Assembly (NCBI RefSeq): GCF_000878135.1
Contig: NZ_JXQZ01000032.1
Span: 1-64,000, forward strand
Source of the DNA: Frigoribacterium sp. MEB024
GTDB taxonomy: Bacteria > Actinomycetota > Actinomycetes > Actinomycetales > Microbacteriaceae
Direction of reading: 5' to 3'
Length of the DNA: 64,000 bases
A model generated the notes under the pieces. The model saw only the letters and a list, made by a program, of their open reading frames with translations. It ran no database searches and had not been told where the DNA came from. The position numbers were made by a program, and so were the translations under genes. Shown piece by piece: positions 26,672-34,610 of the stretch (positions within the stretch are counted from its first letter, which is position 1; each line of letters starts with the position of its first letter).

Positions 26672-29206
26672 ATGAGCGCAGAGCTGACGCTGGGGGCCGA
26701 AGAAGAGCTGCACCTGATCGACCTCGAGACGGGGCGTCTGTCGGCTCGGGCACCGCACCTCCTGACCCGGCTGCCCGCCGACCGTTACGGGGCGGAGCTG
26801 CAGCGCACCACGATCGAGACCAACGTGCCCGTCGTGACCACGCTCGACGACCTGCGGCGCGAGATCCTCACCCTCCGTCGCGACCTGGTCGAGGTGACCA
26901 CCGCCGAGGGGCTCGCCATCGGCGCCGTCGGCACGGCCCCGCGCAGCGAGTTCGCCGACTTCGAACTGACGACGACCGGACGCTACGGGCGCATGCACGA
27001 GCAGTACCGCCTGCTCGTCGACGAGCAGCTGATCTGCGGACTGCAGATCCACGTGGGGGTGTCCGACCGCGACCTCGCCGTGCAGATCGCCGGGCGCATC
27101 GCCCCCGTGCTGCCGGCTCTGCTCGCCCTGAGCGCCAGCTCGCCCTACTGGAACGGGCAGGACACCGGCTACGCGAGCATCCGTTCGCTCATCTGGCAGC
27201 GGTGGCCGAGCGCCGGGGCGACCGGGCCGCTGGCCGACGCCGCCGAGTACGACCGGCTGCTCGCCGACCTGATCGGATCGGGCGTGATCGCCGACAGCGG
27301 GATGGCCTACTTCGACGTCCGACCGTCGAGCCACGCGCCCACCCTCGAGCTGCGCACCTGCGACGCCTGCCCCCTGGTCGACGACGCCGTGCTGATCGCC
27401 GGCCTCTACCGTGCCGCGGTGCGTCGGGCCGAGACGGACGTCGAGGCCGGTCGCCCCGCCGAGCACCGGGCGGCCCCGCTGCACCGCGCCGCGATGTGGC
27501 AGGCGGCGCGCAGCGGGCTCGGCGGCGAGTTGCTCGACCTCGAACCGCATCCGTCGCGGCTGCCGGCGGCCGAGGCCGTCCGGCAGCTCGTGACCCGGTT
27601 GCGTCCCCAGCTCGAGGAGTTCGGCGACTGGCAGACCGTGAGCGACCTCGCCGAGGCCACGCTCGCCCGCGGCAACTCCGCCGACCGGCAGCGCGCCGCC
27701 TTCGCCGAGCGGGGACGGCTCGACGACGTGGTCGACCTGGTCGTCCGCGAGACGCACGGCCCCGCCGCCGGTCTCGACGCCCCCACGCCGACCCTCGTGG
27801 GGTACCGGTTCCGCGCCGGCGACGAGGCGATCGGCCCGGGACTGCACCCGCGCCCGGCCTACCGCGACGTCGCCGGGTTCTTCCAGGAGCTCGGCGCGAC
27901 CGAGGCGCACGCCCGATCCGTCGCGCGAGACGCCTGGTGCGAGCGGGCCGGTCTCGGGTTCGGCGTGGGCGGCGACCACCGGGCGTTCCACTGCGACCTC
28001 GTGCCCCGCATCGTCACACGGCACGAGTGGAGCCGGCTCGAGGCGGGTCTGACACAGCGGGCCCGGGCGATCGAGGCGTTCCTGCGCGACGCCTACGGCG
28101 AGCGTCGGGTCGTGGCGGACGGCGTGCTGACCCACGAGCAGGTCGTCGGGGCGGCGGGCTGGCGGGACGAGGCCACCCGGCTGCCCGCGGACGCCGTGCG
28201 GGCGGCGGTGCAGGGCTTCGACCTGGTGCGCGACGAGCTGGGTGGCTGGCGGGTGCTCGAGGACAACGTCCGGGCGCCGAGCGGGGCCGCGTTCTCGCTC
28301 GCGGTGCGGCGGCTGCTCGACGAGGTGGTGCCGGACGCTCCGCGGCCGGCGGGGCTGCTCGACCCGACGAGCGTGTTCGCGGTGCTGCGGGCGACGCTCC
28401 TGGCGCACGCCGCGCCTCCTCGGGGCGGAGGCGACTCGGTCGGCGCGGTCCTCAGCGAGGGCCCGACGAGCCCCGCCTGGTACGAGCACCGCACCCTCGC
28501 CGAGGGCGCGGGACTGCTGCTGCTGCGGGCCGACGACGTCGAGGTGCAGGAGGCGCGGGTCGTCGACCGCAGGACCGGCGCCGTCGTCGACGCCCTCTAC
28601 CTGCGGCTCGACCGCGAGTTGGTCGACGTCCACGCGCCGCACGACCCGTTGCTCGGCGAACACCTGATGGACGTGGCGGCGGCGGGCGGCGTCGTGCTGG
28701 CCAACGCCCCCGGCAACGGGCTCGCCGACGACAAGGCGATGTACTGCGCCGTGCCCGACCTCATCTGGTACTACCTGGGCGAGCGTCCGCTGCTCGAGTC
28801 GGTCCCGACCTACCGGACGGGTGATCCGGCCGAGCGGCTCGCGGTGCTCGACCGGGTGGGCGAGCTCGTCACGAAGCCGGTCGACGGAGAGGGCGGCCGG
28901 GGCGTCCTGATCGGGCCCTCGGCGAGTGCGGCGGTCGTGGCCGAGCGGCGGGCCGAGATCGCCCGCGATCCGTCCGGCTGGGTCGCGCAGGAGGTGGTGA
29001 GGCTGTCGTCGCACCCGACCCTGACGGCGACCGGCCTGCAGCCCCGGCACGTCGACCTGCGCTGCTTCGTCTACCTCACCGGCACCGGGGCGGGCGAGAG
29101 CGTGCTGGCGGACCTGGGGCTCACCCGCGTGGCACCCGAGGGCAGCATGATCGTCAACTCGTCGCAGGGCGGGGGCGCGAAGGACACCTGGATCGTCGGC
29201 GACTGA
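26672..29206 (+). CDS. Fusion of GCS2 carboxylate-amine ligase and circularly permuted ATP-grasp
   Basis: The 844-residue protein has two complete ligase modules. Residues 1-370 match the YbdK/GCS2 family: LGAEEELHLID at the N-terminus, CGLQIHVGV, the YFDVRPSSHAPTLELRTCDACP stretch and MWQAARSGLGGELLD. Residues about 390-844 match circularly permuted ATP-grasp proteins (DUF404/DUF407): FHCDLVPRIVTRHEW, GWRVLEDNVRAPSG, DDKAMYCAVPDLIWYYLGE, TKPVDGEGGRGVLIGPSA and LDRELVDVHAPHDPLL. GCS2 enzymes join glutamate to amines; permuted ATP-grasp proteins usually cluster with alpha-E and transglutaminase-like genes, which are absent here. The start is fixed by the promoter spacing. Product unknown. Confidence 0.85.
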   Translation: MSAELTLGAEEELHLIDLETGRLSARAPHLLTRLPADRYGAELQRTTIETNVPVVTTLDDLRREILTLRRDLVEVTTAEGLAIGAVGTAPRSEFADFELTTTGRYGRMHEQYRLLVDEQLICGLQIHVGVSDRDLAVQIAGRIAPVLPALLALSASSPYWNGQDTGYASIRSLIWQRWPSAGATGPLADAAEYDRLLADLIGSGVIADSGMAYFDVRPSSHAPTLELRTCDACPLVDDAVLIAGLYRAAVRRAETDVEAGRPAEHRAAPLHRAAMWQAARSGLGGELLDLEPHPSRLPAAEAVRQLVTRLRPQLEEFGDWQTVSDLAEATLARGNSADRQRAAFAERGRLDDVVDLVVRETHGPAAGLDAPTPTLVGYRFRAGDEAIGPGLHPRPAYRDVAGFFQELGATEAHARSVARDAWCERAGLGFGVGGDHRAFHCDLVPRIVTRHEWSRLEAGLTQRARAIEAFLRDAYGERRVVADGVLTHEQVVGAAGWRDEATRLPADAVRAAVQGFDLVRDELGGWRVLEDNVRAPSGAAFSLAVRRLLDEVVPDAPRPAGLLDPTSVFAVLRATLLAHAAPPRGGGDSVGAVLSEGPTSPAWYEHRTLAEGAGLLLLRADDVEVQEARVVDRRTGAVVDALYLRLDRELVDVHAPHDPLLGEHLMDVAAAGGVVLANAPGNGLADDKAMYCAVPDLIWYYLGERPLLESVPTYRTGDPAERLAVLDRVGELVTKPVDGEGGRGVLIGPSASAAVVAERRAEIARDPSGWVAQEVVRLSSHPTLTATGLQPRHVDLRCFVYLTGTGAGESVLADLGLTRVAPEGSMIVNSSQGGGAKDTWIVGD

Positions 29207-29241
29207 GTCGCCGGGAAGACATCGGAAGACGTCGGGAGGCG

Positions 29242-29267
29242 CGGTGCCGTCCCGTGCTCCGGCACCG
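29242..29267. terminator. Short hairpin between convergent genes
   Basis: CGGTGCC (29242-29248) pairs with GGCACCG (29261-29267); the left arm overlaps a dispersed repeat copy at 29235. Confidence 0.45.
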
Positions 29268-29268
29268 G

Positions 29269-29625
29269 TCAGAAAGGTCCGGCGGCCTTCGCGATCGCCT
29301 CGAACAGGGCGGTGGTGTCGTCGTCGCGGCGCTTGACCGACGTGCCGATCGTGCCGCCGGGGGAGTGGACCTCGGCCGAGACCCGGCTGCCCTTTTCGGA
29401 CGCGGTGAAGTCGAGGCGGACGGCGTCCGCGCCACCCGCCGAGGCCGACCGGCGCAGGAGCGTGGCCCCCGTCTCGTCGGCGTCGCCCAACGAGAACGTC
29501 GGGCTCGCCTGCAGTGCCCGGCGCACGAGACCGGGCAGCATCGCCACCGGCAGCTTGAGGTCGAGCGTCGCCCGGGTCACCTCGGGGTCGCCTCGGACGA
29601 TCTGGGGTCCACGCGTGTCGGCCAT
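29269..29625 (-). CDS. Small protein of unknown function
   Basis: The 118-residue protein (starting MADTRGPQIVRGD) alternates predicted strands and one long helix (LPVAMLPGLVRRALQASPT), followed by VRLDFTASEKGSRVSAEVHS. The profile could fit a small START-like or lipid-binding fold but no family is recognised. ATG 29625 is supported by TACGCT exactly six bases upstream. It is divergent from the SseB-like membrane gene at 29725, whose promoter has the same TACGCT box. Confidence 0.65.
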   Translation of the reverse strand: MADTRGPQIVRGDPEVTRATLDLKLPVAMLPGLVRRALQASPTFSLGDADETGATLLRRSASAGGADAVRLDFTASEKGSRVSAEVHSPGGTIGTSVKRRDDDTTALFEAIAKAAGPF

Positions 29626-29631
29626 GGTCGG

Positions 29632-29637
29632 AGCGTA
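29632..29637 (-). promoter_or_regulatory. -10 box of leaderless gene at 29625
   Basis: TACGCT on the minus strand is followed by CCGACC and ATG. Confidence 0.5.
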
Positions 29638-29712
29638 ACGCCGACTCGCGGCTCCGTCGATCACCCGGAGCGGTAGGCCATGAGGATCTCTCGCCCACCT
29701 GCGTCGTTCCCC

Positions 29713-29718
29713 TACGCT
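29713..29718 (+). promoter_or_regulatory. -10 box of leaderless gene at 29725
   Basis: TACGCT is followed by GGGCCC and GTG 29725. Confidence 0.55.
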
Positions 29719-29724
29719 GGGCCC

Positions 29725-30930
29725 GTGAGTGAACAGACCCTTCCGCCTGACTCGAGCGGCGTCCCGATGACCCCGCCACCCTCGGCAGACGAGATGCGGG
29801 TGACGAGCGAATGGATCGACGAGCTGACCCGCGTGTCCGAACTGCGGGGCATCGACGACACCGACGCCCAGGCCGACCTTTGGGACGCGCTCTTCGCCCT
29901 CGACCGCTGGTGGTTCATCGCCCGGGGCGAACTGCCCGACGTGCAGCCCCTGGTGACCGACGTCGACGGACGTCCGATGGTCCTGGCCTTCACGTCGCCC
30001 GAGCGGGCGCGGCAGCACGGCCTCGCGCGAGGCCTGTCGGACGAGGAGGCGGGCAGGCTCCTCGCGCTGCCGTCGGGCGGATTCGTCGACGATGCCGTCG
30101 TGCGGGAGCGCACCGGCGTGTTCGGCGTCCTCTTCGACGTCGAGGGGAAGGGGCCCTACGCACCCCTGGGTGCACTCGACGCCATGCGGAGGTTCGGCGC
30201 GGACCGGCGGGCGCGGCGCGCAGCGGACGCGAACGGCTCGACAGCCACGCCGCCGGCCGGTCCGGATCGCTTCGCCCGCCCGACGGACGCGCCGGTGCTC
30301 GTCGTCGCCCACGACGGCCGGCGGCTCCGGCGTCAGCTGGTCGGTTCGGGCATCGGGGTCCTCCTCGCCCTCGCCCTGCTCGCCGTCCTCGTGACGTGGG
30401 CCGTCACCAGCACCGCGCTGCTCTGGTTCGTGGTCGCCCTCTGGGTCCTGCCGACGCTGTTGCCGATCGCGACGTTCTCCGAGTACGTCGGAGCCCTGCG
30501 TCGCCGTGGTCGGCCGTCCTTGTCGGTCCACGCGTCCGCCGTCGTCATCGACGGCAGCGTCGTCGTGCCGTGGGACTCGGTCACCCGGGTGAGCTGGGTC
30601 GACGGGCCGGCCGGCCCCCTGGCCGGTGCCGGCGGGAGGTCTGTTCGGCGGCTGTCGATCGTCGCCCGTCTGTTCGCGATCGGCGACGGGAAGCGGCTCG
30701 TCAACTTCCACCTGCGCGACCACGACGAGGTGCGTCGTCACGCCGGCAGCGAGGGGACGACCCGCCTGGTCGACCCGACCCGCGCGACGCCGTCGTCGCC
30801 GGCGGACGCCGCGCACGCCTACGTGGTCCTCACCGACGCCCTCGGGTCGAAGGACTTCGCCGCCATGACCGTGGTGCTGCGCCGCCTGGTCGAGGACCGC
30901 GGACTCGGCTGGTCCCGCGCGGCCGAGTGA
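29725..30930 (+). CDS. Membrane protein with N-terminal SseB-like domain
   Basis: The 401-residue protein starts at GTG 29725 (no ribosome site). Residues about 35-120 contain LWDALFALDRWWFIARGELP then MVLAFTSPERARQHGLARGLSDEEAG, which resembles the SseB N-terminal domain and is clearly related to the C-terminal part of the next gene. Two membrane helices follow (about 190-235), then a cytosolic region with SLSVHASAVVIDGSVVVPWDSVTRV. Function is unknown. The paired gene at 31022 has the same domain on the other side of its membrane helices. Confidence 0.65.
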   Translation: MSEQTLPPDSSGVPMTPPPSADEMRVTSEWIDELTRVSELRGIDDTDAQADLWDALFALDRWWFIARGELPDVQPLVTDVDGRPMVLAFTSPERARQHGLARGLSDEEAGRLLALPSGGFVDDAVVRERTGVFGVLFDVEGKGPYAPLGALDAMRRFGADRRARRAADANGSTATPPAGPDRFARPTDAPVLVVAHDGRRLRRQLVGSGIGVLLALALLAVLVTWAVTSTALLWFVVALWVLPTLLPIATFSEYVGALRRRGRPSLSVHASAVVIDGSVVVPWDSVTRVSWVDGPAGPLAGAGGRSVRRLSIVARLFAIGDGKRLVNFHLRDHDEVRRHAGSEGTTRLVDPTRATPSSPADAAHAYVVLTDALGSKDFAAMTVVLRRLVEDRGLGWSRAAE

Positions 30931-31009
30931 ACGGAAGGCCATCGCGGAGCCGCGGCGGGGTCGCATCGGGCACCGCCGCCGCACCCGGGCCTCACCCGGC
31001 CGGCCGCCC

Positions 31010-31015
31010 TACGCT
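31010..31015 (+). promoter_or_regulatory. -10 box of leaderless gene at 31022
   Basis: TACGCT is followed by GGGGCG and ATG 31022. Confidence 0.55.
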
Positions 31016-31021
31016 GGGGCG

Positions 31022-31789
31022 ATGCCGAGCCCCGACCCGTCCGACCCCCGCCGTCCGTCGAGCCGTCGCGGCCCGTCGGGCACCGCAGCACTCACCTGGG
31101 GAGTCGTGCTGCTCGCGATCGCCGTCGTCGGGTCGCCGATCGGGGCGTCGGTGCTGCTCGTCGGGCTCGTGGCGCCCGGCCGGCAGTCGTCCGTCGACGT
31201 CGTGGTCGCCCTCGCCGTCGTCGCCGTCCTGGTCGCCGGCGGCGTCGTGCTCGTGAGGATCGGGCTGGGGCAGCGCCGTCGAGCCCGGCTCGAGAAGGTC
31301 GTCGACCGGGCCGCCCCGCCGGCGGCACCGATGCCGGTGACGCGGCCCGCGCCTCCTCGGGTGGCTCCCGGCAGCACGGCACCGCTCGTCGTCCCGCCTC
31401 CCGTGGTCGACGCGACGCCGGAGCGGACCACGGCCGTCGTGGTCGAAGACCCGGTCGCCCTGTGGCGCTCGGCGTTCCGGCTCGAGGCCTGGTGGTTCGT
31501 GGACCGCGGCACGGCCGGGGCCTCGAGGCCCTTCGCCGTCGTGGACGAGGGCACACCCACCCTGCTCGCCTTCACCTCGCCCGACCGCGCCCGGGACGCG
31601 GCCCTCGCCCGGGGCCTCGACGCGTCGTCCGCCGACCGGCTGGTCTGGCGCGCGCCCGCGGACTTCGTGGCCGACGTCGGCACGTACACCCGAGCCGGGC
31701 TGAAGCGGCTCGCACTCGACCCCGACCAGCACGGCGCATCGGGCACCCTCGCGGCGTTGCCCGAGATCGCACGGCTCGTCCGGCGCTGA
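31022..31789 (+). CDS. Membrane protein with C-terminal SseB-like domain
   Basis: The 255-residue protein has two N-terminal membrane helices (about residues 22-45 and 55-78), a proline/alanine linker that includes a dispersed-repeat copy (PAPPRV), and a C-terminal domain with LWRSAFRLEAWWFVDRG and LLAFTSPDRARDAALARGLDASSADR. This domain is paralogous to residues 35-120 of the preceding protein. Each gene has its own leaderless-type promoter, so they need not be one operon. Function unknown. Confidence 0.65.
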   Translation: MPSPDPSDPRRPSSRRGPSGTAALTWGVVLLAIAVVGSPIGASVLLVGLVAPGRQSSVDVVVALAVVAVLVAGGVVLVRIGLGQRRRARLEKVVDRAAPPAAPMPVTRPAPPRVAPGSTAPLVVPPPVVDATPERTTAVVVEDPVALWRSAFRLEAWWFVDRGTAGASRPFAVVDEGTPTLLAFTSPDRARDAALARGLDASSADRLVWRAPADFVADVGTYTRAGLKRLALDPDQHGASGTLAALPEIARLVRR

Positions 31790-31826
31790 GCTCAGGGCGT
31801 CGGCCCGTCGAGACCGTCGGGCATCC

Positions 31827-31884
31827 CGGGCGAGTTCGGCGAGAACGGTCCGTGACGACCGTCCGGTTCCCCCGAACCCGCCCG
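31827..31884. terminator. 13-bp hairpin between convergent genes
   Basis: CGGGCGAGTTCGG (31827-31839) pairs with CCGAACCCGCCCG (31872-31884) with one mismatch, and ACGGTC/GACCGT pair inside. It lies between the SseB-like gene and the response regulator gene. Confidence 0.6.
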
Positions 31885-31930
31885 GTGTGGCCGAACCCTC
31901 TCGTCCTCGGGCGATCCGCACGGCATCCGG

Positions 31931-32644
31931 TCAGTTCCAGCGGTAGCCGTGTTCGGGTCGGCCGGGGCTGCCGTACCGGGGTTCGCGGGTCGCCGCCCCC
32001 GTGTCGGCGAGGTGTTCGAGGTACCGGCGCGCGGTCACCCGCGACACCCCGGCGACGTCGGCCACCTCGCCCGCCGACGGCGACCCGCCTCGACGCAGCA
32101 CCGCGACGACCTGCTCGAGCGTGGCCGGGGCGAGGCCCTTGGCCAACGCGGGTGCCGGTGCCTGTCGCAGGGTGGCGAACCCCGAGTCGACGTCCGACTG
32201 GGTCACCTGACCCTGCCCGGCCGCGAGCGACTCACGGAACGACCGGTAGGCCCCGAGCCGGTCGGCGAAGGTCGCGAAGGTGAACGGCTTGATGAGGTAC
32301 TGGACGATGCCGAGCGACACCGCCGTCCGCACGACGGCGGCGTCGCGCACGGCCGTGATCGCGATGACGTCCACCGTCGACCCCGCCGCGCGCAGGGCCC
32401 GGCAGAGCTGCAGGCCGTGCGTGTCGGGCAGGTTCATGTCGAGCAGGACGAGGTCGAGACCGCGCCCGTGAGGACCGCCGAGCGTGCGGACCGCGTCGAG
32501 GGTCTCGCGTCCGTCCCGTGCCCGACCGACCACCTCGAAGCCGTCCAGCCGATCGAGGTACGCGACGTGCGCCTCCGCGGTCAGGGGCTCGTCCTCGACG
32601 ACGAGCACGCGAACCCGGTCGACGGACGAGGAGGCGCCGGTCAC
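31931..32644 (-). CDS. CitB/DcuR-type response regulator
   Basis: The 237-residue protein has a receiver domain (VRVLVVEDEP, phospho-acceptor Asp about residue 69 in LVLLDMNLP, Lys in YLIKPF) and a C-terminal helix-turn-helix (about 175-225: SAGEVADVAGVSRVTARRYLEHL). This layout is the CitB/DcuR/DctR class. GTG 32644 overlaps the stop of the sensor kinase gene, so the two are co-translated. By family precedent and by the divergent DctA gene, its likely target is the C4-dicarboxylate symporter promoter. Confidence 0.88.
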   Translation of the reverse strand: MTGASSSVDRVRVLVVEDEPLTAEAHVAYLDRLDGFEVVGRARDGRETLDAVRTLGGPHGRGLDLVLLDMNLPDTHGLQLCRALRAAGSTVDVIAITAVRDAAVVRTAVSLGIVQYLIKPFTFATFADRLGAYRSFRESLAAGQGQVTQSDVDSGFATLRQAPAPALAKGLAPATLEQVVAVLRRGGSPSAGEVADVAGVSRVTARRYLEHLADTGAATREPRYGSPGRPEHGYRWN

Positions 32645-34437
32645 GACCGCACCCCACCACGACGTCGGGCGGCGGTGTCGACGTCGTCCGGCCGCCGGTC
32701 GGGCAGCAGCACCGAGAAGGTGGTCCCGTCGGTTCCCGTGGCGACGTCGAGTCGACCTCCGACCCGCCCCACGGCCTGACGGACGAGCGCGAGGCCGATG
32801 CCGCGTCCGCCCGGCGCCGCGGGCTTCGTGCTGAACCCCCGGCGGAAGGCGAGCTCGACGTCGTCCAGCCCCGGACCGTCGTCCTCGACGTCGAACTGGA
32901 CGCCGCCCTCGACCCGGGCGACGGTCACCTCGACCCGCGGCGGCCGGGCCGGGCGGCCGGTGGGATCGAGAGCGGCGGCGTCGAGCGTCGGCGCGACCGC
33001 GTCGAAGGCGTTGTCGACGAGGTTGCCCAGGATCGTGACGAGGTCCCCGGGCTCGACGTCGATCGTCCCGAGGTCGGGCTCGACGTCGACGCGCAGCTCG
33101 ATCGACCGTTCGCGGGCCTGCGCCGCCTTGCCGAGCAGGAGGGCGGCGAGCGTCGGCTCGTCGATCGAGGCCACGACCCGGTCGACGAGGCGCTGACCGA
33201 GCTCGAGCTCGTCGGCCGCGAAGCGGAGGGCCTCGTCGCCGCGCCCGAGCTCGATCAGCGACACGATCGTGTGCAACCGGTTCGAGAACTCGTGGGTCTG
33301 CGAGCGCAGCGCGTCCGAGAGGGTGCGCATGGTCTCGACCTCGCCCGTCAGATGGGTGAGCTCGGTGTGGTCGCGCAGCGTCGTCACCGTCCCGAGCGTT
33401 CGGCGGGAGTGCGGGCGGGCCGCGCCGGTCACCGGCACCGCGATTCCTGACGGCACCGCGCCTCCTGACGGCACCGCGCCTCCTGGGGGGACGACGCGTC
33501 CTCGTCCGGTCGCCGGCGACGGGCGGGGCGGGCCGTCGGTGGGCTCGGTGAGCTCCTGGTTGACGACCAGCACTCGGTCGTCGGTCACGTGCACCTCGTC
33601 GGAGGCGCGGCGTCCGGAGGCGAGCAGCTCGCCCAGCGAGGAGGGCAGCTGCAGTTCGGCGAGCGGGACGGGAGCGGCGATGCCCCCGGTGGGCAGGTCG
33701 AGCAGTTCGGCCGCCTGGTCGTTGTAGAGCGTCAGGCGGCCTCGATCGTCGACGAGCACGAGCCCCTCACGCACCGAGTGCAGCACCCCCTCGTAGTAGG
33801 AGAACATCCGCGCGAGCTCCTCGGGGCCGCGGCCCCAGGTCACCCGCCGCAGGTACCGGCTGAGCAGCCACGAGACGACGCCGCCGAGCAGCACGGTCGC
33901 CCCCGCGGCGGCGAACACGAGGGGCAGACGCTCACCGACGGACTGCGTGATGGTGTCGACCGTGACCCCGGCCGAGACGAGGGCGACGACCTCGCCGTCG
34001 CTCTCGATCGGCACGACCGCGCGCACCGACGGGCCGAGGGTGCCGGCGTAGGTCTCGGTGAACGACTGCCCGCGGAGGGCCGGGGCGATGGTGCCGACGA
34101 ACGGGCGGCCGATCTCGTCGGGGTCGGGGTGCGTCAGACGGGTGCGGTCGGGTCGCATGATCGTGACGAAGTCGGTCGACGTGTCGCTCATCAGGGCCAC
34201 GGCGTAGGGCTGCAGACGGGCGCTCGGGTCGGACGTCCCGAGCGCGTCGACGACGTAGGGGTTGTCGGCGATCGAGGTGGCGAGCGCCAGGCAGGCCCGC
34301 GCGGCCGAGCGGTCGGCGTCGTCGCGGGCCGACCGGATCGTCCAGGCCGTCGCCAGCAGGGTCACGGCGACGACGAAGACCACGAGAAGGGCGAAGAGCC
34401 GCGTGGCGATGCTCCACCGGGTGGGGTCGACGGTCAT
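32641..34437 (-). CDS. CitA/DcuS-type sensor histidine kinase
   Basis: From ATG 34437 (AGGAG nine bases upstream) the protein has 598 residues: membrane helix about 12-33, an extracytoplasmic PAS-like sensor domain to about 170 (ending VVALVSAGVTVDTI), a second membrane helix about 175-195, a cytosolic PAS domain (YYEGVLHSVREGLVLVDDRGR), the H-box QTHEFSNRLHTI (about 382) characteristic of CitA/DcuS kinases, and the ATPase boxes GNLVDNAFDAV, DDGPGLD and GGRGIGLALV. Between PAS and H-box lies a Gly/Pro/Val stretch (PPGGAVPSGGAVPSGIAVP) encoded by tandem copies of the dispersed repeat. Probably senses C4-dicarboxylates or citrate. Confidence 0.88.
   Translation of the reverse strand: MTVDPTRWSIATRLFALLVVFVVAVTLLATAWTIRSARDDADRSAARACLALATSIADNPYVVDALGTSDPSARLQPYAVALMSDTSTDFVTIMRPDRTRLTHPDPDEIGRPFVGTIAPALRGQSFTETYAGTLGPSVRAVVPIESDGEVVALVSAGVTVDTITQSVGERLPLVFAAAGATVLLGGVVSWLLSRYLRRVTWGRGPEELARMFSYYEGVLHSVREGLVLVDDRGRLTLYNDQAAELLDLPTGGIAAPVPLAELQLPSSLGELLASGRRASDEVHVTDDRVLVVNQELTEPTDGPPRPSPATGRGRVVPPGGAVPSGGAVPSGIAVPVTGAARPHSRRTLGTVTTLRDHTELTHLTGEVETMRTLSDALRSQTHEFSNRLHTIVSLIELGRGDEALRFAADELELGQRLVDRVVASIDEPTLAALLLGKAAQARERSIELRVDVEPDLGTIDVEPGDLVTILGNLVDNAFDAVAPTLDAAALDPTGRPARPPRVEVTVARVEGGVQFDVEDDGPGLDDVELAFRRGFSTKPAAPGGRGIGLALVRQAVGRVGGRLDVATGTDGTTFSVLLPDRRPDDVDTAARRRGGVRS
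33438..33484. repeat. Tandem dispersed-repeat copies inside the kinase gene
   Basis: CCGCGCCTCCT occurs at 33456 and 33474, 18 bases apart, with a degenerate copy (CCGCGATTCCT) at 33438. In frame on the minus strand these give three GGAVPS-like units in the linker before the H-box. Confidence 0.7.
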
Positions 34438-34610
34438 CTCGGGCGGGCTCCTCGCTGCGCTGCGGCCGGGGTCCATCATGACGCACCATCGGCGCGACCA
34501 GTATGACCACAACGTCGACGCCCACCCGGCGACCGGCGAGAGTCACGGCGACGAACCCCGCACGACCGTCGACGACGACGCCGCCGGTCACGAGCTCGAG
34601 GAAGACCCCC

